Source: Basidiobolus meristosporus CBS 931.73
Lineage: Eukaryota > Basidiobolomycota > Basidiobolomycetes > Basidiobolales > Basidiobolaceae
Direction: 5' to 3'
DNA: 64,000 nucleotides
Assembly (NCBI GenBank): GCA_002104905.1
Contig: MCFE01000217.1
Span: forward strand, 1-64,000
Positions 21,893 to 32,160 of this stretch are shown here, one piece after another; position 1 is the first letter of the stretch, and every line of letters starts with the position of its first letter. The position numbers and the translations under genes are program-made. Below the pieces are notes generated by a model. That model made no database searches. It was not told where the DNA came from and was given only the letters and a program-made list of their open reading frames with translations.

Positions 21893-23101
21893 ATGAGCTC
21901 CAAAGAAGCAAACGTCATCCTGAAAATCACCAACGGCCGCATCGTCCGCGATGGGCAGCTCGTCTCAGACGAGCACCTCTACGTGAAAGATGGCAAGTTC
22001 GTCAACGGAATGAACTTTTTCTGGGACCACGCCGACCTGGTGGAGGAGGTCATTGACGCCGAAAACGCCATCATTGCCCCCGGGTTTCTGGACATTCAGA
22101 TCAACGGCGCCCTCGGGGTAGACTTCACTGCTGACCGGGAGGACCTCGGCGAGAAACTGGAGAAGGTGGCCAAAGGGCTTCTCAAGTGGGGCTGCACCTC
22201 GTTTTGCCCCACCATCGTCAGCTCCCGACCGGAGATTTATTCCGAATCCATGCACTTGTTTGCGCGTCGAGATGGGAGCGTCGAGCACGGCGCCAGCATT
22301 CTAGGTGCTCACTTGGAAGGCCCGTTCATTTCCCCCTCAAAATTCGGTGCTCACGAGGTCCAAACTCTCCGCACGGCTCCAAACGGTGTGGCCGACTTGT
22401 TTGACTGCTACGCCATCAAGCATGGGGAAACATCCAACATTGCCATCATTACGGTGGCTCCGGAGGTCGAGGGCGTCATGGAGGCCATCCCGGAGCTGGT
22501 CAAGGAGGGGATTGTTGTGAGTATAGGCCACTCGGTTGCCACCACAGACCAAGCGGAAGCAGCGGTCAGCAAAGGGGCGAACTTGGTGACACATATGTTC
22601 AATGCACTGCAGGAGTTCCACCATCGTGACCCCGGGATCATTGGTGTTCTAGGCAGTCCCAAGCAGCGACCCTACTACGGGCTAATCTGCGATGGCATTC
22701 ATTCCCATCCAAACTCGGTCAAAATCGCATATGATTCTCACCCGGACGGGGTGATTCTCGTTACGGATGCGATGAGCGCGGCCGGCCTCCCACCAGGCAA
22801 GTATTATTTGGGAAATATGTCCGTCGACAAGTCCTCCGACCGAGTCTACATCACCGGCACCAAGACTCTGGCTGGCTCCGTGGTGACCATCGATGAGTGT
22901 GTGCAGAACTTCCAGAAGTTCACCGGTTGCTCGGTTGTCGAGGCGATCGAAGCTGCCACCCTGCATCCTGCAAAAGCTCTTGGGATCACCCACAAGAAGG
23001 GCACATTCAAGGATGGGGCCGATGCGGACATTGTGTTTTTAGACGACGAGCTGAATGTCAAACGAGTCTTCGTAAGTGGACAAGAGGTCCCTTTGGAATG
23101 A
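21893..23101 (+). CDS. nagA: N-acetylglucosamine-6-phosphate deacetylase
   Basis: Cytosolic amidohydrolase that removes acetate from GlcNAc-6-phosphate, giving glucosamine-6-phosphate for glycolysis or amino-sugar recycling, for instance after chitin turnover. It has 402 residues, the usual length. The frame is open further upstream to 21749, but the family N-terminus (VILKITNGRIV) starts just after the ATG at 21893. Visible motifs are PGFLDIQING at 63-72, HLEGPF at 140-145 (metal-site E142), GHS at 212-214 (H213), HMFNAL at 234-239 (H234), DGIH at 267-270, and TDAM at 291-294 with catalytic D292. TLAGS follows near 323. No introns and no broken motifs. It corresponds to bacterial NagA and animal AMDHD2. 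Confidence 0.95.
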   Translation: MSSKEANVILKITNGRIVRDGQLVSDEHLYVKDGKFVNGMNFFWDHADLVEEVIDAENAIIAPGFLDIQINGALGVDFTADREDLGEKLEKVAKGLLKWGCTSFCPTIVSSRPEIYSESMHLFARRDGSVEHGASILGAHLEGPFISPSKFGAHEVQTLRTAPNGVADLFDCYAIKHGETSNIAIITVAPEVEGVMEAIPELVKEGIVVSIGHSVATTDQAEAAVSKGANLVTHMFNALQEFHHRDPGIIGVLGSPKQRPYYGLICDGIHSHPNSVKIAYDSHPDGVILVTDAMSAAGLPPGKYYLGNMSVDKSSDRVYITGTKTLAGSVVTIDECVQNFQKFTGCSVVEAIEAATLHPAKALGITHKKGTFKDGADADIVFLDDELNVKRVFVSGQEVPLE

Positions 23102-23301
23102 GCGGCTAGACATTTGCCGTCCTTCAGCTCTTCAACCCCCCCCCACCCGGTCCATCCATATCACGGTTCAGGTTTACCTCCAGCAACCCCAATCCTAGTC
23201 CTAGCCTTTCATATCATTTCATGTCCATAGACGCCGAAGCAATCCCATCTCTGATGGATGATTGAAACTCGGGCTGTCATTTTTTGTTTTCTTTGACTGC
23301 G

Positions 23302-23307
23302 AATAAA
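23302..23307 (+). terminator. Poly(A) signal of the deacetylase gene
   Basis: AATAAA lies 201 nt after the stop codon, preceded by a T-rich run (TTTTTTGTTTTC). Confidence 0.55.
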
Positions 23308-24380
23308 ACTGTACTTGTGGAAAATCGGACCTGGGGTTCCTAGATCACGGGAGCCTAACCCTTCTTGGGAGGCTCACTTCGGGATGAGGTTGATCGGAGG
23401 TCGATCTCCTGAATCCCTTCGCACGAACTATGCCCGACGCTTATCACTGCTGGGCTGGCGATTGGGAATGCATTATTCCGCGTCGTATGTGAGTGTATGC
23501 CGGTGGAATGGTCTCGGCTGATCACGGGCATCTCATACATACCAGGGTGTAGTTACACCCATCAATACATAAACCATGCACCAGACTGCGTTCGCAATTC
23601 ATCTCATTGATCGATTGATCTATCCCCAGGCTCCCTCTTAAGTTACTGGAGAATTACTTCATACGGTGGTATTGGGGACTCTTTCCAGTATGCCCTTTGC
23701 GATGACTTTCTTTCGCACCAGTGGCCTACATGATTGGGTCGAATTTTCGAAGGTTTGGAGGGGATTACTTTGGTCGTATGGGATCCAGTTCAACAGATTA
23801 AAGCCAAAATCAACCTGCAGGCCTAGTGTACTACTCACTGTAGCCTGGATGCCTATGCCCAATGTCCCCTATGTGATTTGGCCATCATCGCACAAGTATT
23901 GGTTTGTTCTTCTGGGTTGATGTATCATACTACCACCAAGTCCAGCTGCCCCTTCCAATAAGTGCAGCCGTGGTAGGAAGATGTATGTTCTCCTCAACAA
24001 TCCATGGTGTTGATGCCCATCTTAAATGGATGGTTGATATTTGAAGTGATTGGTATGGCCCTCAAAGTATGTACATCAAAGAACTATGTCCCCATCTTCC
24101 ATATAAGGAGTCATCAACTGAACCACAAATCCCTGATTCATTTTTTTTATCCAAGTACTCCCATATCACCCTCAACTCTCAGTCAAGTTCATCCATACTC
24201 TTTATCTGGGGATTGGCTACTGCTACCAAGTACTCTGGCAAATTTCATATCTAGTACCCAACTACTCCAGTACTTTACACACATGGTTCCAGATGTTGCT
24301 AGTTTCTAGAGAGTATTAGAAATGAAGGAAGGAACCAGAAGCATTGAATGAGCAAATAACCATCTAAGGTCCTAGAAAGC
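23308..24380. other. Intergenic, GC-rich to AT-rich transition
   Basis: No gene is seen. The sequence changes from CpG-bearing to CpG-poor at about 23.7-24.0 kb, where the small repeat block begins. Short frames show no recognisable motif. Confidence 0.4.
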
Positions 24381-24399
24381 AGTGTACAAAGTCTTGGTT

Positions 24400-24645
24400 C
24401 TTTTTGTTACAAATCCTCTAAATATGCCTACATATTCCTAAGGAAATCTTGATAAGTTGCCCAATGTCTACAGACTTTTATGCATGCTCTTGGGACCTTC
24501 CTACACATATTGAATAGTGTTTTTTCATGAAGTCTATGTAATAATATGGATACCATGCATAAATTCTATAACTTGACAAGTGAAAGCTATATAGTCTATT
24601 TGCTCTTCCAATCAGATTTAGTGTCTACAAATCCTTACAACCAGT
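24400..24645 (+). repeat. Decayed LTR fragment of the copia family
   Basis: Retains ATGCTCTTGGGACCTTCCTA, TCTTCCAATCA and CTTACAAC in LTR order on the plus strand, with heavy divergence. Confidence 0.5.
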
Positions 24646-25033
24646 TTGTGCTAATTCAGATTCTTATCAACTCTTGAGGCCTTGCTCATTGCAAGAAGTA
24701 ATACCAAATAGAATCTTGGGTATAGGAGAGGCTTAGGTGTAAACTGAATTATCACAGCATATCATGCCATGGATTATTAGTTTCCTAGAGCAATGGGAGA
24801 GGCACCATTAAGTTGCACCATACCTACTAGTCATACAAACTATTGGATATTAGAGCACTCAAAAAATGAGAGAATGATACTGATTATTGCCATGCAGTTT
24901 GCAACCTTGACTAAATATTTTGTAACTCAGTTGTGTCATATTTCTAGAGCATAGTAGGGCACCAGTTTGTAATATATTACAGGGACCTGTGGAGTTACCA
25001 CAGGGTCACACAAAGCTAAGTGTAATACAGAGT

Positions 25034-25364
25034 TTTTGTAGGAGTCTTGGAGATATTGGAAGTGATTTGGAGAACAAGTAGATTCTGTGGTTTTCACCTG
25101 ATGATTTATTGAATGTAAAAATAGTATTTATACTTTTACATGGCCTTGGCATAGCAAACACATAGAAGAGGTTTAGGAAGGTCCCAAGAGCATGTGTGCA
25201 AAGTTTGGGGCTGTTTGAACAACTTGACTAATTTTCATGTTTTGGGTAAATATTCTAAGTAAATCCCAACAAGGATTTGATCAGTATTCTCTAGAATTTG
25301 ACAGTAATGATCTAAGTCGCTAAGCTAGGTGAGTATTTAGGTGGAATTACAAATTTTTACAACA
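25034..25364 (-). repeat. Solo LTR of the copia family
   Basis: Near-full-length minus-oriented LTR. It runs from TTTTGTAGGAGTCTTGGAG to TTTTTACAACA and matches the LTRs at 46765 and 51097 throughout, including the TATA region AGTATTTATACTTTT read in plus. No internal element sequence adjoins it, so it probably arose by LTR-LTR recombination. Confidence 0.8.
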
Positions 25365-25558
25365 AGAGTAACATTTGTTGTGCAACAGGTATTTGCTAAT
25401 GTATTCATGCAGGTACATAATGCAACAAGCTGATGTGAGCTTCAGAAATACAAGCATTATGTGTTATTCTTGTAGGATTTTTTGGAGCAGTGTTGGTACT
25501 CTTGAAAGGTGAAGTGCTTGTAAGATACTTACATGCTGTTGTTATGTATATGTATATA

Positions 25559-25900
25559 TTTTGTATGAGTTTCTGGAGCTATTGGAAGAGATAATACAAC
25601 TAAATTATATAGTTTTCATTTGATGGTTTATCAAATGTAAGAGTAGTATTTATGCTTTTACATGGTTTTGGTGGAACAAACGTAATATGCTTAGGAAGGT
25701 TGTAAAACATGTGTGCAAAGCTTGGGGCTGTTTAGACAACTCTGCAATATCCATGCCCTGCATACATGATGTTTTCAGTGAAAATACTCCAAGTAAATCC
25801 CAACAAGGAATTTGGCCAGAATTCTCTAAGATATGTAGACCATGATCTAAGTGACTAAGTGTAGTGAATATTTAGGTGTAATTACAAAATTTTTAGCAAT
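25559..25900 (-). repeat. Solo LTR of the copia family, more decayed
   Basis: Second minus-oriented LTR 195 bp after the previous one. It retains CTATTGGAAG, AGTATTTATGCTTTTACATGG, GTGTGCAAAG, AAATCCCAACAAGGAATTTGG and GATCTAAGTGACTAAGT. Both ends are degenerate. Confidence 0.7.
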
Positions 25901-26209
25901 ACAATGCATACTCATCAATGAGAACCTTGTTTTACCAATTATGAAAATATATTGGTAGAAAACCCTGGGAAGCAGTGGACAAACTTGACTCATGTGTTTA
26001 TACACCCAAGGAAGCATTGCAATGCCATTAACAAGACTGGCTTGAAAAAAACCCCAGGTGGTGGGAAGTGGTATATAAGGCATGAAGGCATGAAGGCATT
26101 CTAGTAAGTCTGAAGATTTGAATGCTTCCGGGACTCCAATCAAATAGAATATTTTGGATTGATCCCAAGCTAATAATTCATAATACAGGGATTGGCCAGT
26201 AGAGACCAA

Positions 26210-29200
26210 AGAGACATGAGTATTTACATGACAAGTTCAACACCATCCTACATTCCTCGTACACTGTATTCACTCATAAAAATCGAGGGTGGTTCTAACA
26301 AGGTATGCCCAAAGCATGTGATCATTTTACAGGTTCTGATAATTTCTGGGTCTTCCGGTGTTTCTTAGAATTGGCAAGTACCTTTCAAACTATATTCTTA
26401 GTAAGTGTTTGACATTCCAATGGTTGGCCAGGCGTCAAAAGGTGCTGAACTGAATGCTTGAGACAAGGATTGAATATGGTTGCACAATATTTGGAAAATA
26501 AAGTTTGTGAATGATAGATCCAAGTCCAATACTGTTAATCATTTTAGATCTGTGGACAACCCTCCGTATGGGAGGTCACCTGATATGATTGAGAATGACC
26601 AGGAATTTGCCAACTGTAAATTGCTATGTATCAGGAGGTAGACCCCAAGCAGTCAATACTGCAAACAGGTTAGTTTGCGCTTCCAACTTTGTACCCAACA
26701 AGTATGAAATGATACTTGGAATTCCCGAAGAGATCCACAAGTCTCCAAACCTAAGCTAAATCTTCACAATACCTCACACATCCCGACTTTTCAGGTCAAC
26801 AAGTTTCAATACAAGGGAACCCTCTATTTCAGCTAGTGGACCAAATGGGATTCTAATCCATTTCGATGCTAGGCCCACCGGGTAGTTGAAAAATGCCTCG
26901 GAAAGTAGGAGGAAGATTGAGGAACCAGCGCAGAGATCTGGAGACTTCAGCTATCAGAACTCCCACACCTCTGAATAACAACGAGAGTCATGTTACGAAA
27001 CCAATTTCGATGTAAATTGCTATCCCATCAACAGAGTCGGTGCATGAAACGTGATACATCAGTCTGATCCCACATTGTGCGGGACAATGCGTCTTTATCT
27101 GAAGACAACGAAACGGTACAGTTTTACAATGGAGCACCAAACGAAGCCCATCCGCATCAATTAGTCCGTACAGGATACTGAGCTCTGTGAACATACAAGC
27201 TCTAGATCTTCTGTGCCAGTTAGTGCGGGCAAAAGATGGTATCGATTAGAGGATTGATAAGAGTTCAAGTGGAGCTTTTAGATGTCAAGAGAAGTACGCT
27301 AACCCAATACACACTGTTCCGTACATGCATAATGTTAATTCATTTCGCCCATGAAAGCTACCCTCTGAATCGAGACTCGGATACAGATTCGCTGCCGTAA
27401 ATACAGGCACAGGTGCTGCTCAATGCAGCGAAGGCTGTTTGGACGGGGTGTCATCAACCCAAGATCCGAGCAAACATAACGTATGGTGTTCTCTAAATCG
27501 ATGAGCTGGATGCCCTCCTCTAGATTTCATCAGTCGTCTGTTCGTATGTACTGATAAGGCATAGCCAACATAAAACCTCGCCTTCCACCCAATCATAATT
27601 TGGATTTACATTTCCTTTCATAGTTGCGCCATTCATTGCGGTAGGCCTCCTCACTCCGACTCATCCGAGAAAGCCCGGCTTGGTTCGGCCTCCTTCTACG
27701 CTTCCTGTCCCGCACACCGTGCTCTGGCTACCCTTACAACTCGATTGGCACACCCGATGCTCTTGATTGGCGCGCAAGGTGAAATCAGGATTCGGAACAG
27801 TGATTTGCATCGTTCGCGCCTGGACACTGCCCTATTTTGAGCAGCTTTATGATACAGATGGCCACACCTGGCCCCTACAGAGGAAGATCACTGCTGGTTC
27901 GTAGCATCGCCGACAAAGGCAAGAGATCAGCGCAGCAGAATCGGGTTTTGCCGGCTCAGCTACATAGATTAGCAACTATCGATAGCTATTGCTAATCAAC
28001 GGCATGTAGGGCAAGTTGCCTAGTGCCAAGTTACCAGCGAGATGGGTTGACTTCTAATGGCTGGTAATGCCAAATCAGCATGAAGTAGCTTATCTTGCAG
28101 TGAGACATGAATTTCACCTTGGTCGATGATTCGACAGAGCGCACTCTTGTGACCATCTCTGGACGCGAAATGATTGGCTCACCATTACATTGGAAACCAT
28201 CGTTTCTCTTCCCCTGAGACCAGAACCCACACGGCTTCGCTCACATCAATGGAGTTGCAAACATCGCCAAGCATAGGGGCGCTGCTTATAGTCAATGGAC
28301 ATAAAGCAGCATATGTGTGCAGTCCTCCGAGCTTATCTTGACCGCAAACACAGTTGATCTCCAAGTGCCACCAGCGATTGCAGGCCTCTCCAATGAAGAA
28401 ACCAGTTTGCCGCCAATGCGCGACTGAGGGTTAGATTGCAACAGGAAATCCCGTGTTGGCTGTGTCCATCATCAGGAATGTACCTATGTTGCTCCCTTAT
28501 CTGCCGACATCTCACTTTAGACATTATAGCATCAGAACACCCCCTTGGGTCAGCAGTATTTTTGTGGCCACCGTGTGTCATGGCCGTGGTCGGTGGAATT
28601 TCAGTGCTGTGATACACATATCATTGTTGATACAGAGTGCTCCACAATCAGTTGCCAATAAATGAGCCTTGATGAAGCTGGGGTTGATCCATCTGGAGGG
28701 GAGTGTAACACAAATGTCGTGCTCACTCAACTTCCCCACTTTCCGAGTTGCCATAATGAGTCGGGCTTCCCGGAAAACGTGGCAATTCGAAATTAGAAGT
28801 CTCTGGCGTGCCACCAGGAAGTGATAGTTGGGCCTATCGATAGCACTCTGCTCTCTACTCTGACGGCCCACTTTCTCGTCGCCGAGGGCCATTAGGTCTG
28901 TAGCATGATTCTATCTATGGTGTTTTCATATGTCACACTGTATCCGAGTCCTTATTCTACAAGGCTGGCCTTCATCCCAAAGGCACGCAATAACACCATA
29001 ATTTAGATCAACTGCTCGCGACATTACCATGTATGGATGTGCCGTCTATCTGCGATGGTAATATCGGTTGCACTTCAGCCTTCGCATTCGTGAGTGCGGC
29101 ACGCTTGGCACCTATCCGATTGAATCTGGAACCATCCGCATGGCAGCCATTATGTTGTTCTCTGGCAGTGGCATTGTTTTGGAGACATCCTTCAGTGGCC

Positions 29201-30599
29201 AGGGATTGCATGGGACTGGCAAGGGCCTTTGTTGCTGCCGCCCGCTTCAATATGGCGGAGAATATTTGATATTACGAGTGGATTGAATCCCAAAGGAAGG
29301 CGCAAGGCCATGATCGGTCGCACAAGGCAAATGATTGACTTTCCTGACCTTCATAGCCCCGCTTAGAATTGACTATGTTTCCCAAAGATTACCTCGCATG
29401 CACCCGCAACAACACAAAGCCCCAAACATCTGGGGACAGGTCAGTTCAATTAGGCCTTGACACCTCTAATCCGATGGTAGAGCAGGGGTGATGGTCAATA
29501 ATGACCTCCGCCTGGGATGTAGCACCTCAATCAGCAACACCACTGTGAGGATGTTGAGTGGCTTCGTTACACGACCGCCCAAAGTGGGGGTATCGACTCC
29601 TCTAACACCACCCAGGAGTACTCTGTTGATCAAGCTGACTGAAGGCATCTGCTGCCCTCACAAGCGGCTCAGGATTTTCACCAAGACGCATCGAGCCTCC
29701 CATTGGCCGCAACATGATTTTCGCAAGACCTGAGAAAAGTTGTACCACTCGACATCATGCCAGGTTAGGAATCCATAACGGGAGCTTGTTTTGGTTGCGA
29801 GGTCTTGACGGAGATCTGAGATCAGATGGGCTAGCAGCGAATCCGGTAGAAACAATAGGCTTGGTGACACCTTGTGTCCCGGAAAGGAATCCCAGGATGA
29901 CGAAATGAGGCTCAGAAGAAGAAGTGTCTCCATCGATTTCCATATTTGTGGGTGGCGCACAGCATCCGTTCTAGAGCGACAGCTGCGCTGGATCACTCCA
30001 GGATTGGGATCCGTGGAAGCAGCGATCCATTGCTAGGAGCGCTAGACTGACAATTCGAGCGTACAGGTGAACTCCGTGGGACTGTACGTGCGAGGACGAT
30101 GTCACCCAAGCATGTGATTAACTCTATTTCTTGGTAGCCTCGCCAAACCTCGATCCCGAATGGCCGCGGATGGCTCTACTCAAGCTCCATTGCCACCGCT
30201 CCCCATACCAACACACCACAGGCAACGTGGATTCCAACCCTGACTAGAGCCCTCTAGCCAACACGTCCTTGCTGGCCAGCACAATCAAGATAGCGTATCG
30301 CAGTCGCAGTGCGATTCCATATATGGCTCTAGGATGGTTCGTTTTGGGAAGGAGTTGGGGTTTTGTCGCAGACTGCTCTGCTGTGTCACAAAGATCCAGA
30401 TCGTCAATGTAATAAAAAAGTCAATGACCAACAAAGTCGGTCTTTGAGAAGCCAATTGCCCTAATTCGCAAAGGATCTCTGGGAAGCGGAGGGTGCGGAT
30501 CCTCAGCTCCGGCGGATCTATGCCACGCCCAGTTGGATCTCACTTCCACACTGCCGCCTACCTTCACTCGAAAATCCACTGGGTTCGGTTGGTTAGGTT
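26210..30599. other. Long GC- and CpG-rich stretch without a recognisable gene
   Basis: About 4.4 kb of unique-looking, CpG-containing sequence. Short frames occur in all phases, the longest at 29658-29996 minus and 28578-28892 minus, but none has domains, and I could not chain exons with shared frame. No tRNA, LTR or terminal repeat is seen. Non-coding transcripts cannot be excluded. Confidence 0.4.
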
Positions 30600-30605
30600 T
30601 TTATT
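30600..30605 (-). terminator. Poly(A) signal of the CBM21 gene
   Basis: AATAAA on the minus strand (TTTATT in plus), 224 nt beyond the stop codon, the same spacing as in the two plus-strand genes. Confidence 0.5.
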
Positions 30606-30828
30606 ACTTCTAGTACTGAGCCAATAATAGTTGATAAGAATACATTATGTTACAGGGTCTGGCAGAGAGGGGCTACTTGTATGGTTCGGTGGGAGCCGTC
30701 GATTCCACGCAGCGTGGCCAAGTGATCAAACTTGGTGAATCGATCATGTCTAAAAATTACAGCGGGCGACAAAAAATCGGTCAAGGCAAAATTGCGTGCT
30801 GGTAAAAGTATCTCCTCTAGATATACTC

Positions 30829-32007
30829 TTATCCACGGATGCATGTGGCGGTGTGGGAGGCCCCGTAAGGCGAGCTGTATCTGCTGATGGAGGATCCAGA
30901 GTAGTGGTCGTAGGATCCGTAGATAGACGAAGAGGTGTAGTCGGGTGTGCGGTTGGAGGAGTACCGGGCGTAGTTGCGGTCAGCAGCAGGATCATCCCAG
31001 GACGATGTGGAGTATCCGTGGCGGCCAGAATGGTTTGGGACGCGGAGGCCCTTGGGGCCGGCGCTATTTTTGGTGCTGAAGAAGTATGAGGACGAGAAAC
31101 TGGGCTTGGGGGCGTCGTCGTAATGAACATCAAGTGGTTCGGATGTAAATGGGCCCAACGTCATTCCAAAGCTGTACCTGGAGCCAAGCTTGCCAGAGAA
31201 GGCAGATTTTAGGGGGGCAGGCTTGCTATGGCTCAAGCTCAGAAGCTTGTCGCTGCTATCACTGGCGGGCCAGGAGTTGGCGCGACGGCTAGAAGGGGGT
31301 TTGGAAACAACAAACTCCACTTGATAGTTGACGCCTTCGTTGTTATCCCAGATCTCGTGACCATTTACCTGATACCTGATGGCGAAGAACATGTTCTTCT
31401 TGGGGGCGCCGACCTTCAAGCTGACTTTACCGTTTAGGTCGAGGTTGAACCGGAATTTATCCACGCCAGGGAAAGAGTCGCTGGACTGCACGACCACGTC
31501 CTGGTACTCCAGTTCGATCTCTTGCACGCTCTGCCAGAAATCAAATGTGTACCGCAGAGTGATGGATTTGTGGAAAGCAAGGTTGTGAACCATGACGTTT
31601 CCCATCAGCCTGGACTTGTCGTCAGTCAGGTACACCTTCTCCACAACCACAGGTCGGCTATGGAGGGAGAAGAAGGAGGGTGGGAAGTTGGGAAGCCGTA
31701 TAGAGAGCTGCATCTCCTCCTCGCTGTCGCTGGAGGATTCACTGAAGTCATCCGATCCAGAGCACTCTTCATCAGAGGGAGGGTTTGAGATGGACTCGGG
31801 GCGCTCGCTCTTCATGAACAGCTTTACATATTCTAGTTGTGAATCGAAATGAACAAATTTGGTGGGGGTCGAGTTGTAGCGCACGAGCTTGGGCTTGATG
31901 GCTGGCTTGACGATCTCCCCGCTCTTCTTTCTGACAAGAGGAGGGGGGACGGGCCTGGAGGAGGGCTTTGTGCATAGCGTCTTGCTTGTGTCGAGAACGG
32001 TGGCCAT
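30829..32007 (-). CDS. CBM21 glycogen-targeting subunit of protein phosphatase 1
   Basis: Regulatory subunit that tethers PP1 to glycogen and so promotes glycogen synthase activity, as yeast Gac1/Pig1 and animal PPP1R3 proteins do. It has 392 residues and no introns. The N-terminal ~45 residues are basic and proline-rich. The PP1-docking RVxF-type motif is KFVHF at 50-54. An acidic serine-rich stretch lies at 79-98 (SDEECSGSDD, SSSDSEEE). The CBM21 domain spans about 122-233 and ends in the family signature WDNNEGVNYQV at 220-230. The last ~150 residues are Ser/Tyr/Gly/Pro-rich and probably disordered. Length is shorter than yeast Gac1 and similar to animal PPP1R3 members. A TATA box lies 145 bp upstream. 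Confidence 0.92.
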   Translation of the reverse strand: MATVLDTSKTLCTKPSSRPVPPPLVRKKSGEIVKPAIKPKLVRYNSTPTKFVHFDSQLEYVKLFMKSERPESISNPPSDEECSGSDDFSESSSDSEEEMQLSIRLPNFPPSFFSLHSRPVVVEKVYLTDDKSRLMGNVMVHNLAFHKSITLRYTFDFWQSVQEIELEYQDVVVQSSDSFPGVDKFRFNLDLNGKVSLKVGAPKKNMFFAIRYQVNGHEIWDNNEGVNYQVEFVVSKPPSSRRANSWPASDSSDKLLSLSHSKPAPLKSAFSGKLGSRYSFGMTLGPFTSEPLDVHYDDAPKPSFSSSYFFSTKNSAGPKGLRVPNHSGRHGYSTSSWDDPAADRNYARYSSNRTPDYTSSSIYGSYDHYSGSSISRYSSPYGASHTATCIRG

Positions 32008-32150
32008 GTGAATGCAAAAATGGAAAAACCAGAGTATGGAACTAGAAATTAGCTGAGGCGACTTAAATCAAATCAAATGTTCAACACGAAATAGATGTGA
32101 ACTCGAGAACGCTTCCTAGTCGGTGGTGCCTCCTGAAGGGCGAGCGAGGC

Positions 32151-32160
32151 CTATTTATAG
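32151..32160 (-). promoter_or_regulatory. TATA box of the CBM21 gene
   Basis: On the minus strand the sequence reads CTATAAATAG, a near-perfect TATA box, about 145 bp before the ATG. A short leader would start near 32125. Confidence 0.6.
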
